Positions 1-11,444 are shown, counted from the first letter of the stretch. The stretch is 64,000 nt of DNA from Ophioderma brevispina (GCA_023653785.1 JAMKCH010007110.1:1-64000), one strand, 5' to 3'. Notes: a model not told the origin generated them from the letters alone. Translations and numbers: made by a program.

Positions 1-539
1 CTCTATCTGGCAGAATCACCCATTGTCATATGTTGGCCAGACTCCTTTTCCGAAATGGAGACCACCGGGGCAGCAGGATTTTGTAAAAATTCCACTATCA
101 CATTTGCACGTAACCATTTTTAATCCTAAAATATCAAAATGGGGCGAGCTGGCTATTTTTCGGCTCACTTTTCATTATAAAAAATTACGTTTTTTTTTTC
201 GGTGTATTTTTTTTGGCTGTTAAGTGTGTACACAAAATTACTCATTTATTTTTTTCTCTCCAACCAATTCACAACAGAATAAAAACGTGTGCCACAGCCT
301 AACATATACATTTATGTTTTCACAAACATTGTAGTCCGATCGTGCTTAAAAAACATAATTTAAAGATTGTCGGTCAAACTCGTTGCTTTTTTTCGCACTG
401 TGTTTACGTTCTTCTAACGCTCCCTTCACGTTAATCCTTTGAAATTCCCGGTTCGCGCATGCGTTGTGCGTTTGTTCCTAGTGAAGCTCATCCCAACCAG
501 TGATGGAGGACTCGAGTCGGGACTGCTGCGCCGAAATAA
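1..539. other. AT-rich non-coding stretch
   Basis: I see no splice-bounded coding exon, RNA gene or terminal inverted repeat here. Homopolymer T runs near 190-215 and generally AT-rich sequence are all that stand out. The short open frames lack any recognisable motif. Confidence 0.5.
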
Positions 540-690
540 CCGGCTATGCCGAACCCCTGTGTTTCGGCATATGACCTTGCCGTACGGCCTGGGTATCTGC
601 TGAACGCCCGGTGTTTCGGCAGAATTCTGCCGAAAATGCGGCTACGTCACGGCAGGGGTACTTGCCGAAACAATGAGTTATCGCAAGTAT
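540..690. repeat. Dispersed hairpin repeat rich in CCGAAA/TTTCGG, copy 1
   Basis: The segment contains many short inverted words (TTTCGGCA with TGCCGAAA, and the palindrome GCCGTACGGC) that could fold into imperfect hairpins. The same vocabulary, including GCCGTACGGC and a CCGAAACACCGGGTATTTC-like string, recurs at 16180-16365. That makes it a dispersed repeat rather than chance. No terminal repeats or target duplication could be fixed. Confidence 0.5.
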
Positions 691-929
691 TTTCGGCGGC
701 ACAGAGGGATCCTTATACAGCGTGCGGTTGTTGGATGTATAAATTCTTTTTCAATTGGCTATACGGACACCGGATGACACGAAATAAGTGGTTAGTTGAC
801 TCATCACTCCCTACAGGCTAAAGATTTAGGGCCCGTTCATTATTTACGAGGGGCCGGGGAGAATTGAAAGATGTGTTTTGGATTACATAACCCCAATTTA
901 AAGTTAAATGACCCCCTACTGACTCATAT

Positions 930-1215
930 TTTTTTACACTCCACACACCCCCCCCCCCCACACCACACAATTAGGTACATATACAAATGATTTACTGCTG
1001 ATATTTTAATAAGATATTTCCTGATAGAAGGCTTGGTTTCTGATTAATAATTTAACATAAAAATAACATAAATTTAACCCCCAATAGTCAATTAGAAATC
1101 ACATAGTCTATCCCTTATAAATGTTTGTAGGCCTACGTACCCTATCCCTAAAACCAATCCATAACCCTAACCCCAGTCCTTCACCATAATCTTAACCCTA
1201 TTAATCCCCACCCTA
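930..1215. repeat. C-run followed by degenerate CCCTAA-like tract
   Basis: A run of about ten C's near 949-959 is followed at 1137-1215 by irregular CCCTAA/ACCCTA words on the plus strand. These resemble interstitial telomere-like simple sequence but are too degenerate for a telomere. A tract of the complementary type (TTAGGG words) lies at 15845-15985. Confidence 0.45.
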
Positions 1216-2079
1216 ATCCTAAACCTCTCTGCATTACAGACGGTACCCACCTCAAACCAACCATACCAATGCATATAACGTAACATTGCTCCGAATTCGG
1301 ACACATCTTCATAGGGTTTATGTTGGTGTTTTTGGGCTTTATGAGATTTTATTCACTTCTACTATACATACATAGCTTGTCCAAAATGCCAAAAGCCGAT
1401 TTTTATGAAGTTTTTGCATGTCGTAAGTTGTTACATAAATCACACTAATAATGTCTGAACACGTGCACTTCACATCACAGCACGTTGATTTTCCACTTTT
1501 CCTTTCTCTTCTTGCCGCATGTCCGGGTTATTCCCGGGTACTTCGGCGTTCCGAGAGGAGGTAAGTTCGGCACCCGGGTATTCTCCACAACAGGACTCTC
1601 GTGTATGATCAGCACGAACAGTAGCGCGTGGGAGGTGATGACATTTGCAAACCAAGAACAATCACTCCTTCTCAAGAATTTCTTCATGCTGATTCTCAAA
1701 TTCTTGTACTTTGCGATCACAATATCCTATTGTGACGGCGTGATTTTACCACAACAAATAGGCTTATCAAAACGTTACGTGGTAAATGTTTGTTATCAGT
1801 GCCTGTTTTATAATTGATTAATAAATAATTACCCAGTTAACACCCTGATGTTATAATTCTTCGTAATGAAATTAAACAAGCTGTTTATTGGGTAACGCCT
1901 TCACACTTAATTTGTTTGTTTTTCTCTACTGATTAGCAAGAAGTTGTCATTGACAAATATTTTGTATACGAACAAGAAGAATAGTCGTTGATACTAGAAA
2001 TTTGATATTGCTTTAATGTTTATAATACCACCTGATATTAATAAAAAACAATGCTATTATTTTTGTTTTATTTCTGCAG

Positions 2080-2160
2080 CCTCACGATGCGGAACACGAA
2101 TGGGGAAAATGGGGGGAGGAACGAGTCTTCCGCTGATACGAATGGGGAAGCAAACGATAA
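2080..2160 (+). CDS. RGS-type gene, first coding exon (N-terminal leader)
   Basis: A strong acceptor (polypyrimidine tract then TTTCTGCAG) precedes 2080 and a GTAAGT donor follows 2160. Seven untranslated bases precede an ATG at 2087, which opens a hydrophilic 24-residue leader rich in Asn, Gly and Glu (starts MRNTNGENGG). The exon ends in AA, leaving a two-base partial codon. That phase matches the next candidate exon at 5887, whose first T completes AAT (Asn). The leader lacks the cysteine string typical of vertebrate RZ-subfamily RGS proteins and has no recognisable domain. Upstream non-coding exons are not identified. Assignment to the RGS gene rests on splice sites, phase, order and strand, so it is an inference. 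Confidence 0.58.
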
Positions 2161-2452
2161 GTAAGTTGAAGATTGGATAATTTTTGCAGTAGTTTTTAAA
2201 TTTTCTCATCGAAAGTTAATATTTGAATCACTTGAATTTGTCACTTTGCAAGTATTTGGGATTGGAAGGGAAAATGTCATAATTTTGATTGTTATATATT
2301 TTCTGTACACTTTCTTAAAAATCACTGAAGTCAAATTACACCAGCATACACAATACGTGTTGTATTTATCCGTAGAGCAAGATACAGTTCAAAGTTCACT
2401 GTAGAAATAAGGGGCAAACAAGGGAATTCCCTCATTACGTTGAGTTGAATGT

Positions 2453-2673
2453 TATACTCGGGGACAGAAACCCTTTGACGATCGCGTACACCGGGCGCGT
2501 ACTTCCTGGTTCTATGCGTATTTATTACGAATAAAACGCACTTGCCTCTGATTGGCCACGGAAGCGATATGCTGTTGATGGGTCACCGACCACCCGCCAA
2601 ATGCGCTGATAGCTCCGCCCCTTTTACAACCATGAAGTACGCGCTCGTCAAAGGGTTTCTGTCCCCGAGTATA
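2453..2673. mobile_element. MITE with perfect 28-bp terminal inverted repeats
   Basis: The first and last 28 bases are exact reverse complements (starts TATACTCGGGGACAG, ends CTGTCCCCGAGTATA). Both ends carry TATA, consistent with a TA target duplication as used by Tc1/mariner-type transposases. The 221-bp length and absence of coding capacity fit a non-autonomous element. It sits in the first intron of the RGS gene. Confidence 0.8.
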
Positions 2674-2705
2674 ATCAAAGTGAGTAAATTTTTTATGCAT
2701 TGGAC

Positions 2706-3217
2706 TATAGTAGATTCAACCCATCGTGTCACCAGAGGAAAGTTTTGGACAGTGTCGACTAGTTGGGAGAGGAGGCAGAAAAGAAGAAAACTGTGGCCCG
2801 ATTCACCTGTTTTCATGAAGAACTACGAATAACTATGAACTAAGATAATCTGGCCTTTCATGTGGACATCATTTTACATAGTGGAAAGACTTTTTGTGTT
2901 CCTTCGTATTCAAAACACGGGCATCAGTAACATTCAACTCACCTATTATTTTGAATACCACTGAAGCAAATTCGATTAGTCAGAATGTTTCTAAATATTG
3001 CTATAAATGGTCTGCGTGCGTAACCACTTAAGCTTGACTGCACATTCGCATTACGAATGCGCCGTGTTTTTCTTTGCTACGGACTACAGTTCAATAGATT
3101 AACGTGGAATTTTAGTTTCTATCTATCTTCTACCCCCGATGCAAATGATGCCCCTCATTCAATTGTCCTACCTTCGGAAAAGTACTAGAGGTGACACGAT
3201 GGGTTGAATCTACTATA
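2706..3217. mobile_element. 512-bp non-autonomous DNA element, 28-bp perfect TIRs
   Basis: Ends are exact reverse complements over 28 bases (starts TATAGTAGATTCAACCC, ends GGGTTGAATCTACTATA). Duplicated TA at both ends suggests a Tc1/mariner-like TA target site. It lies only about 32 bp after the preceding MITE but has unrelated termini, so it is a different family. The interior has no convincing ORF. Confidence 0.78.
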
Positions 3218-4520
3218 AGAGTTTACTCCAGGTAATTTTAAGGGTAATTTCCTTGTTTCGACGGGTTCGCCGTAATGATAATAAAAGACAAACGTTGGGC
3301 TGAAAACAAAGACAAAACTTTCAGTACAATTTGTTAGAACTCCTTATTAACGATGTTTCTGTCATCGGGGATTTCAGGCCTTTCTGCTCATTAAACAACA
3401 CCTTATTACAGGATATTTAAGGGAGTGGGGGATTTATTGGTTTTTTTCGCTTTAGCGGAGGTGGGGTGGCAGTTAGTTTCAAGAACTCGTTTAGTACCGA
3501 AAGAAACTTTTTCTGAGAAATGTGATTATGACAGTCATGATATGTCACGGCCTGTTAATTTGATACATTAATAGGACGTGACATTGATGTGAATCAGGGT
3601 TCAGGCATTTGGGTTTCTTCATAACAATGCGAGGTGAAAGTGTGTATCAGTTGTATACGTGAGTAACGCGTATATTGCTTCTGGGAACAAAGTCACTGTG
3701 TATATGAACTGTGTCCATGGGTGTCCCGTAATGTTAAAACAAAAAAAATACATTTATCTCAAAATGAAATTATGGTCGTGCATGAAAACAACCATTTTGC
3801 AGTGGCCTTTATCCGGCCCACAAATCATTTTTATCTCGGACAATGGACAACGCTAATTGATCATTAAGTGGGCAATTTGAGATCTCGCCTCGTCCCTATG
3901 GCTCCCAAGGCCGAACTTTAGCTTCTGGATATTTAGTTTGGCTGAACTCTTCTTTTTTGAAAGAGCTACACACACTCAGGTTTATGTGTTACGCATAGCA
4001 CCCATTGAAAACGGCAATTTGGAAGGAACATTTTGGTTGATTAATTTCGAGGATTCATTGTTACCAAGGCGTAATTACATTGTAATACCATTAACGTGAG
4101 CACGTGGCTCTCACCGAGTTTTAGTTGTTTCAACGCACTACTGGCTTCAGGGGGTTGTAGTATTGTTCTTGAATGTACTGGAGAGCCTACTTCTAAAATG
4201 TTTTTATATCAAATTTTCATTTTTTTACGTATTTTTTCGTCCTTCACGAAAAAATAATGTGCAAGCATGCAGTGGTGTTTAATACGTTATGTTGTTTTTA
4301 CAAACTGTAAATGGTGAAGTATTTATTGGGGTCACCATTACAATAGAGAATGAAGCAATATGCACCTAATGTGCCCGTTGATTAGTTTGAGCGTAACTTA
4401 TTACGGGACATGTCTACCTATATAGACACACCCAACTTAAGGCAATTGCGACCCTAGTGTTCTGACTTTGGAAATGACCAACGAAAGTCCTGTTTTCGTC
4501 CCGGGGGGAGTTGAATTTCT
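3218..4520. other. Intronic sequence without recognised features
   Basis: This is intron sequence of the RGS gene under the proposed model. I see no exon with good splice sites and coding phase, no RNA gene and no clear terminal repeats. Confidence 0.4.
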
Positions 4521-4655
4521 TTAAAGCCCATGATATATTCCAGTCGCAGCGAGCGATTTATGATCGTGAGCATGCGTAACACTTTGAATCTGGTCAAAAA
4601 TCCGGTATTGCGCACGCCAGGCGCTCGCTGCGACTGGAGTATATCATGGGCTTAA
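4521..4655. mobile_element. 127-bp hairpin MITE flanked by TTAA
   Basis: The element at 4525-4651 has near-perfect inverted ends reading inward as GCCCATGATATA then CCAGTCGCAGCGAGCG. TTAA at 4521-4524 and 4652-4655 looks like the duplicated target of piggyBac-type transposons. A related, more diverged copy sits at 21305-21430. No coding capacity. Confidence 0.75.
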
Positions 4656-5886
4656 GGGTGGTTGAACCGCCGATCAGCCGGACGGTTGAGTTTTGAAAAA
4701 CCAAGCAAACCTAAAACCTCATTTTCAATGTCACTGTACCCGTACCTAGTTCACTGTGAAGATAACAATATCCCTGCCTCGTCTTCTGACAACAGTGTTC
4801 TTTTAGACCATAAGTAAATTAGAAACATTCATGAAATCCTATCGGGGACTGTTTTTGTTAGGATAGAGTTGGAACATTGAACGCTGGTTGTTTGTATTTG
4901 TTGAATTGAAGGTTACATTGAGGGCACATTTAGCTATCATGATACATACTTTTGGATTGTGTTATTTATTGATGGTTCAAGGGGGGGGGGTACATACTTA
5001 CATAGAAGCCGGTTACAGATTTAGTATAATTTACAGATGATGCAAATTGTAGCAACTTTCTAATCTTGAGAAGATCATGGGTGTTTGGAATACAGCAAAT
5101 GTTATTGTGTTGTACATAAATATTTATGCTAGCGCTGTATCATGTCTATGGAAATGTAATCAAAAACGGTTTAGGTTGAAACTAATGACTTTATGGCGAT
5201 TTTTAAACAACAATCCTTTAACAGGGGACATTTTGTGATACTTGAATGTGTGGCATCTTTTAAACATGTATTCTTGCTCTCGATCGTGTTTTAATATTTA
5301 AAAATGCTAGTTAAATTAGAGTAAAAGTTAGCCAAAAGGTTTATTTTCAGTAGACCGCGAGTATTTGATTTTGCAGCCATTTTACCGCATTTAAAAAAAT
5401 TGATTTTTAGACGAAAAATGCTTTAGAGATAAACATATTTCATATAAGTGTGTCACATGATCTTTTTGTTCAAAAACACTTATTTCACAGTAAACTATGG
5501 TTTCAGGATGGAATTATCAGTTCGGGTGGTGGAAATGACTTTCAAAAAAATAAAAACTAAGAACACACAAAATGCAATTTCGAATCATTTTGGGTTTGGG
5601 TCTACTTTGGAAACAAAAAAACAATAGTTTGGCCTTATAGCTTAAAGAAACGATTGTGTGTAAAACATCTGTCAAACATTTGCTTAAAAAACGTTTTAAA
5701 CAGGGAGATTTCCTTCAAGGAATTTTCTTCTTTTTCTGTATTCTGATATATTTAAGCACAATGATCATAAGACTGACAGCTTTTGTTGTGTTGAAAATTT
5801 TAATAATAAGAATGACACATCGATTCCACGCGACAAGTTCTTCATGAGTGCAAACGATTATAACATTTTTTATGTTATTCTTACAG
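4656..5886. other. Intronic sequence without recognised features
   Basis: AT-rich intron sequence leading to the RGS exon at 5887. A poly-G run near 4981-4990 is the only simple repeat. The open frame at 5656-5847 shows no motif and is not proposed as coding. Confidence 0.4.
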
Positions 5887-5949
5887 TCCATCGCTAGACG
5901 AAATTAGGGACCTGGGCCAGATCATTCGATACATTAATGAGCACAGCAA
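5887..5949 (+). CDS. RGS domain exon, helix I region
   Basis: Acceptor TTCTTACAG precedes 5887 and donor GTAAGT follows 5949. Only one frame is open, and it reads PSLDEIRDLGQIIRYINEHS, ending in a two-base partial codon AA. This matches the start of RGS domains, where a P-[ST]-[LA]-[ED]-E-[VI] motif begins helix I. The exon stops close to where an intron interrupts other RGS genes, just before the F-x-x-F-L segment. RGS domains bind activated G-alpha and speed GTP hydrolysis at the cytoplasmic face of the plasma membrane. The family's usual Trp in helix I is Leu here and the following Phe is Ile. The next known exon starts in phase 0, so at least one exon is missing between them. Confidence 0.72.
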
Positions 5950-7921
5950 GTAAGTAGGGATGGTGGCAATAAATCTATTTTCATACCACGTTGAAGGACG
6001 AAAACGTGAACTCTTTACGCTATTGACGAATTTTGCTATTATTATTTATATCAGGTTATAGTGGTGCAAATAAAATCTTTGTTTGTACAGTTTTGATAAA
6101 AGTCCCCGGAGCAATTTCAATATTCTTTTTAATATCGTATCGCATCCGGCATTTTAGCGGAACCACAGTTTAGTTAGTTAAACCAAGTTGTAAATCCGGT
6201 TTTGTCCCCGCTAACAGAGGTGGCCGGATACACCTCACCAGCAATACTGGCTGTGTGAGGATTTATTGGAGCAACAAGATAATTGACCGGATGCCCTACC
6301 TGACTTCAATCCATCAGTTTTTGGCGGGGGGCCTAGCTTTGGGCAACCATCGCCACCATGCAAGGCAGCTAAATGGCCGCCATTAGCTCTCCAGAGCTGA
6401 CGCCCTTGTAGGGTCGATCTTCTTTTTGCAGCAACCAGGATAACCAGCTACCCTCCTCATCAGATTTTCTTAGAAACCCGATTGGGGTGACGGTTTAGCC
6501 GCCGACAGCCTCGGCCCTGGACAGGTAGTCCTGGGTTACATGTACCATAGCAGGCCCTCAAAGGACCCTGACCTGACCCCATATCTAAAGTTCGGTAGGT
6601 ACTTATATTCAAGCTTATAGGTGTCCTCATCCCTTCGGTGTTTGACCCTATATGAACTGTTCCTTATACTTTTTGAACAATGTAAATAGTAGACAAATCT
6701 GACAAGTAATACGAGTAGGATCATGTATAAGCTATATCGTCTTCATGTGCATAAATCAGAAATATCAATGGTAGATATTTGACATAAGGCCTATATAAAA
6801 GTCATTAACAAGATATAATGCCCTCTATTGCTTAACCTTTATAGGGATATGTGTAAAATGACATTTTAAAGAAATCTTCCTGTAATTCCAAATCCTTCCT
6901 GTAAAATATCGAGAAATTTTCACAGGGTGAAGGTAATAGAATAACATTCCAGACCAGATGTAACATGGCCGTAATCTTGATATTTTCGGTGTTGTCATAA
7001 TAAAAGGAACATTAAACAGCTGGGAACTCGGAGATTGGCAATTTAGGAGTTCAAGGTATTAACTTGGAGTCCTAGAGGTATTATATTTCACCATGCCAAT
7101 TGTCTAAATTTCACATATATATTAACGTCATCTACGTTTAAGACAAGTGTGCTTTAAAGAATAAACAACGTTTCAAGTTTATTGGAATTACAATATGCTA
7201 GTAATTAGGACCTGCATATTTACAATGTATGATTAGTTAACAAAACATTTTGATTAACGACCAGTTGAGTCATGTGATGATTTACCTACACACACACAAA
7301 AAAAAAATCAGTTCCTTGGTTTCATTATGAGTGTCTTAATTATGTGTTGTTGAATAGAAAGCTATGAAGAATACGTGAGCCAAAAAACGTGTCACGTTGG
7401 CACATGTATGATTGTGGAGAACAAAGGGGTTTGTAGTAATGAAATAAATTACTAATTAAGGTATATCAAGAACAAATCTTAAACCTTAGAGATAGGGAAC
7501 AACGAGAATTAGGATAATTAAAGACATTACTAATTAAGATTGATCAAGAACGACTGTTACACATTACTTTTCTTTGGTTCAAATTTAGATAAATAAGTGG
7601 GATAAATGTGACATATAGGCCCGGTCATATAGGTGCTTATATCACAGTTTGAATCACAATATTCATTCTTCATTAATTACCATTTCAAAAAATCCTAATT
7701 ACTCGAAATCTGATACAAATTATAACAATAATGAAGGTAAATACGACGGAAGTTTGCGATAATTTTATTCATGAAATGGATTTTGCTGCCTTTGCATGGA
7801 AGCGTTCTGCCTTTACATGGTGCTCCATGAATGCGGAAATCAGCACAACAACAACAACGTGCATGAGCGGATTTAAGCGGTAGGCACAGAATTCTATAAA
7901 CAAGAAGCCAAATCCTTGTGC
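5950..7921. other. Intron; no central RGS exon found
   Basis: I read this stretch for an exon encoding the central RGS helices (F-x-x-F-L then E-N-x-x-F-W-x-x-C) and found none. A less AT-rich block at about 6140-6560 stands out in composition and may be an unrecognised repeat, but it has no tRNA-like boxes or inverted ends that I can define. Confidence 0.5.
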
Positions 7922-8510
7922 TATTGAATAGGCCAGCAACGTAACCGAAAAATCTAAACAAGGGTCTCAACATCGACTTAGTTACGATTGTGTGCTTCAT
8001 CATCAGTGCTAGCGTATCTAGCATATCTTGCACATTGCGTAAGAGACTAAACAAAGACTTCACGCCTTGGTGAAATTTTGATTTCGGCCAATTATCCTGT
8101 AATATTTTTGCGGAAACTGTGTGGTTTGAAACTAAGTTGCTAAAGTTGTCGTTTTCGCCTCGGAAAGGAGGAATTTAAGCCAGAACAGTGGCGATGCGAG
8201 TTGTTATTTTCAACTATTATTTGTATTTTGGTATGTGTAAACGTAATTGTAAATTAAACGATGCATTAGTCATTCTTCAACGCTACTTTGTGTTTAGCTC
8301 CATCATGCATAGTCCAAATCGCCCAGACATTTTTCCCTTTCACTTCCACGCATGTGCTAAACACTGAAATGATGATAGATCGTGTCTCAGTTAGGCCTTC
8401 ATAAAAAAAAATGGTAACTTGGGCTATGTATGGAGCTATAGTTTGTGCTAACGAAAACCTATCCATAATTAACATACTATCTAAATGCAAGTGTGAATTT
8501 CACTCTTTTA
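7922..8510. repeat. Left copy of direct duplication 1 (ends at 20-A run)
   Basis: Bases 7922-8095 recur nearly identically at 8530-8703, and 8309-8510 recur at 8702-8903. The intervening 8096-8308 is absent from the right copy. The left copy stops exactly where an A-run starts, inside the first 18 bases of a MITE terminus that is complete in the right copy. Probably an allelic or overlapping contig end rather than a true duplication. Confidence 0.85.
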
Positions 8511-8529
8511 AAAAAAAAAAAAAAAAAAA
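8510..8529. other. 20-A run at duplication junction 1 (probable assembly linker)
   Basis: Twenty consecutive A's separate the two copies; the right copy shows one A at this point followed by GAGTGAC. The same excess of 19 A's occurs at 12376-12397 and 19433-19452, also at duplication junctions. No AATAAA-type signal lies just upstream of the run. Confidence 0.75.
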
Positions 8530-8903
8530 TATTGAATAGGCCAGCAACGTAACCGAAAAATCTAAACAAGGGTCTCAACATCGACTTAGTTACGATTGTG
8601 TGCTTCATCATCAGTGCTAGCGTATCTAGCATATCTTGCACATTGCGTAAGAGACTAAACAAAGACTTCACGCCTTGGTGAAATTTTGATTTCGGCCAAT
8701 TATAGTCCAAATCGCCCAGACATTTTTCCCTTTCACTTCCACGCATGTGCTAAACACTGAAATGATGATAGATCGTGTCTCAGTTAGGCCTTCATAAAAA
8801 AAAATGGTAACTTGGGCTATGTATGGAGCTATAGTTTGTGCTAACGAAAACCTATCCATAATTAACATACTATCTAAATGCAAGTGTGAATTTCACTCTT
8901 TTA
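8530..8903. repeat. Right copy of direct duplication 1, lacking a ~215-bp segment
   Basis: This copy joins the first and last blocks of 7922-8510 directly, with the dinucleotide AT shared at the joint. It continues into a complete MITE at 8886. The minus-strand open frames in both copies are duplicates of each other with no recognisable motif and are not proposed as genes. Confidence 0.85.
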
Positions 8904-9093
8904 GAGTGACTACAGAGCCCACAAATTTCAAACCCTTCGAAGAATATTTTTAGGGTCATAATAATTGAAAAAAAAATGATAATTGATAATTGAAAAAAGG
9001 GTAAAATTTGATCAAAGAATTTTCTTTGAAAGGTGTGAAATTTCAATGTTTTCGGAGTGGGCCCTGTAGTCACTCTAAAAGAGTGAAATTCAC
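8886..9093. mobile_element. 208-bp MITE with 37-bp TIRs
   Basis: The first 37 bases (starting GTGAATTTCACTCTTTTAGA) and the last 37 are reverse complements with one A/G mismatch. The interior is AT-rich with no coding potential. Flanking bases give no clear target duplication, so superfamily is unassigned. It lies 120 bp upstream of the last RGS exon. Confidence 0.78.
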
Positions 9094-9212
9094 TCTTTTG
9101 TAGAAGACAAATGGAACACATTTCATGTCACCAGCAAATGATACTTTAGTATATGAGATTCTTTTAATCATTTTATTCACCCGTTTTCCTATGCCGTTTT
9201 CGTTATATACAG

Positions 9213-9392
9213 GTTAGTTTGGATTCCCGCACAAGAGAAGTAGTCAATAAAAATATGACGGAGCCAAGTCCTACAACCTTCGACGAAGCACAAGAACAAA
9301 TTTATATTCTCATGCATCGGGACTCATTTCCGCGATTTGTCAACTCGAAAATGTTTAGAAATCTACTTGAAAAAGCAAGCCAAGAACAGTGA
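9213..9392 (+). CDS. RGS protein, last coding exon (helices VII-IX)
   Basis: The exon starts after acceptor TATATACAG in phase 0 and runs 59 codons to TGA at 9390. It opens with VSLDSRTREVVN, the conserved V-x-L-D-x-x-[TV]-R-E stretch found after the loop before helix VII. It then carries FDEAQ and LMHRDSFPRF, signatures of the C-terminal RGS helices. The MHRDS[FY]PRF form is closest to the RZ/A subfamily (RGS17/19/20), with R4 members the next alternative. The protein ends shortly after the domain with NLLEKASQEQ, a very short tail. Joining it straight to the exon at 5887 would put a stop codon within ten codons, so a missing intermediate exon (roughly 50-55 codons, phase 2 to 0) is required. 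A possible AATAAA lies near 10422. Confidence 0.9.
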   Translation, partial: VSLDSRTREVVNKNMTEPSPTTFDEAQEQIYILMHRDSFPRFVNSKMFRNLLEKASQEQ

Positions 9393-10561
9393 ACAAAACT
9401 GATTTGACTATATTAAACTGGATTAGACTATTATGACTAACATTGACACTTATTAAAAACACTAAGTGAATGGATATCACTCCTGGTTCAACTTATTCGA
9501 CAGTGCAATGTTTAAGCAACGTCCAGGGTAGGTCTTGTTTCGTACTTCTTCTGCTTCTATCTTCACAGGTTAACTTTTTATCTATGGTTTATGGGTGCAG
9601 ACGGACCTGTGCGGCTTGATTTCATGTGCAACTAAAGTTTCTCTAAGTACAACGTAGCTCAAAAAATAGACGCAACCACAAACGCAGATCATTATTAGTG
9701 CTTGAATTCTTCAGGTGCACGCAATTGCTGCTATTCCATTTCCCGCTAAAATGGATTGCAGTCGTCTGCTACTGGATAAGTGTATATGATGCTGCTTTTC
9801 AGTTAACACGCATGCGTACAGCAAGTTCTCAGGGAATCCAAATAGCTGACCTCTATGTAACTTTCTCCACCAAAAAGTTACTGTTTCTATGGAAAACGCT
9901 ACACAAGTCTGCACTTGACTTTCTTTACGACAGAAAATAGTGATTTCATCAGACGAGTAGTGGTCGAGGCCGGGATTATGAATTTGCATTTTGCTGCAGC
10001 ATAAAGTTTGTTTCTGAAGATGCTGCGACGTAGTGTAGTCCCATGTTCTTTCGCACCAGTAAAAAACCCGAAGTATTTTTGCTATTTATAACGATGGTGC
10101 AGGAAATCGACTACAGCTTTTGGTCAACTTGAAATGTGTTAAAAACATAGCTAATACTGATTGCTAATGGTAATTACGAATGTATTGTTTTTATATGTTG
10201 ACGAATTGAATGTCTTAGAGTGTTAGAACGATGCAATGGAAGCGAATAGATTTACGTTTTTGTAACGTAACTGTTTTTACTTTAATGTTGGATGTCAAAG
10301 TGACATAATTTAAATATGTATATTCAAGGAATTACCAAAAATTCCAAATGCAGGAAATAATAGATTATAAAAATAATCAATCCTCAAAACGTAGTCCTAC
10401 ACCAAATATCACGCACCCCGAAATAAAGTTAAAGTTCAACATTTAAAACAAATGTGGAAAATCAGGTTACGGAAAGATTCATAACTTTGTTAAAGGAGAC
10501 CCCGTACACTGAATAAGATCACACAATATACACTAATAAAATACTATATTGACCACATATC
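9393..10561. other. 3' flank of the RGS gene
   Basis: This holds the probable 3' untranslated region. AATAAA near 10422 is a candidate polyadenylation signal about 1 kb after the stop; none is obvious closer. The opposing open frames at 9698-9989 show no domain and are not proposed as coding. Confidence 0.4.
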
Positions 10562-10891
10562 GAGTGGTTTCATAGAAAACGGAATTATATAACCCTAACA
10601 CTGGAATTAAAACCAATCTAGTCTGACCCATGTGCTATGTAAAAATCGCGCTTAGTTTGTATAACGTGTTTTGCGATACGACCGGCACGTTTATGTCCTA
10701 CATGCCATAGGAAATACACATTATGAAAGCATCATGTGTGAAAGTGTATGACGCTACTTTGCCGGTCCGTGCGCATAACACAAATACATATCCCATATCA
10801 GTAGCGCGAATTTCAAATAGCGCATGGTCAGACAAAATGCTTTTCATTCGTTTTATGGTTAGTATAATTCCGTTTTACCCATGAAACACTC
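10562..10891. mobile_element. 330-bp fold-back MITE with ~130-bp imperfect arms
   Basis: The left end reads GAGTGGTTTCATAG then AAAACGGAATTATA, and the reverse complement of the right end reads GAGTGTTTCATGGG then the same AAAACGGAATTATA. Similarity continues inward through GTCTGACC and CGCGCT to GACCGGCA. Arms fill most of the element. No clear target duplication is visible. Confidence 0.7.
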
Positions 10892-11331
10892 CATTATGTG
10901 TTCAATAATTGTTTTTAGTAGCGGGTAAAAAAATAATTGTGGTAAGAATCTTCTTGATACTGGTTCTCACTTTAAGACTAAGAGAAAGTAGAAGCTATTT
11001 TTGCATTATTTTTTCCAATTGGTACTTGTGGGTAAAATGTATAAATTAAGAACGGAAGATTATAATGATTTGCTCAAGTGCATTTTTCACGAAAAGAGAA
11101 ATGGCAACATATTTGAAAAATATCGAGGACTAATTGAAATTAATAGATTACCATTATTAGTCAGCATAGGTGAATTTATGAAGCGCTTAAATATATATTC
11201 TCCACGCGATCACCGTGCCTACTGCCATTACAGCTCATCTGGAAAGAGACAGCACAGAGCGTGTACATTTGAATGTAAAGGCGGCAAGTTTGACCAGATT
11301 GCGCAGCAAAATATGTTTTCTCTGGCTTACT

Positions 11332-11443
11332 GTATTTTGCGAAACGAAACAGGCTCAGTGCGCCCATTGGTTTACATGTTTTATTCCGTCATGTGTAATC
11401 CAACGGGTACCCTGAGCTTGTTTCGTTTCGTTACGCAAAATAC
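11332..11443. repeat. Hairpin with ~30-bp arms
   Basis: TGTATTTTGCGAAACGAAAC at the left is mirrored by the complement GTTTCGTTACGCAAAATACA at the right, around a loop of about 50 bp. The longest open frame nearby (11001-11549) runs across this hairpin and into a duplicated segment, and resembles no family I know. Confidence 0.6.
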
Positions 11444-11444
11444 A

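Noticed and set aside
1485..1817. 110-codon ORF upstream of the RGS leader exon
   Set aside because: No domain, no splice logic linking it to 2080, and overlapping frames on the other strand are equally open.
5887..9243. Direct splicing of exon 5887-5949 to 9213
   Set aside because: The phase mismatch reads into a stop after about ten codons and loses the conserved RGS frame.
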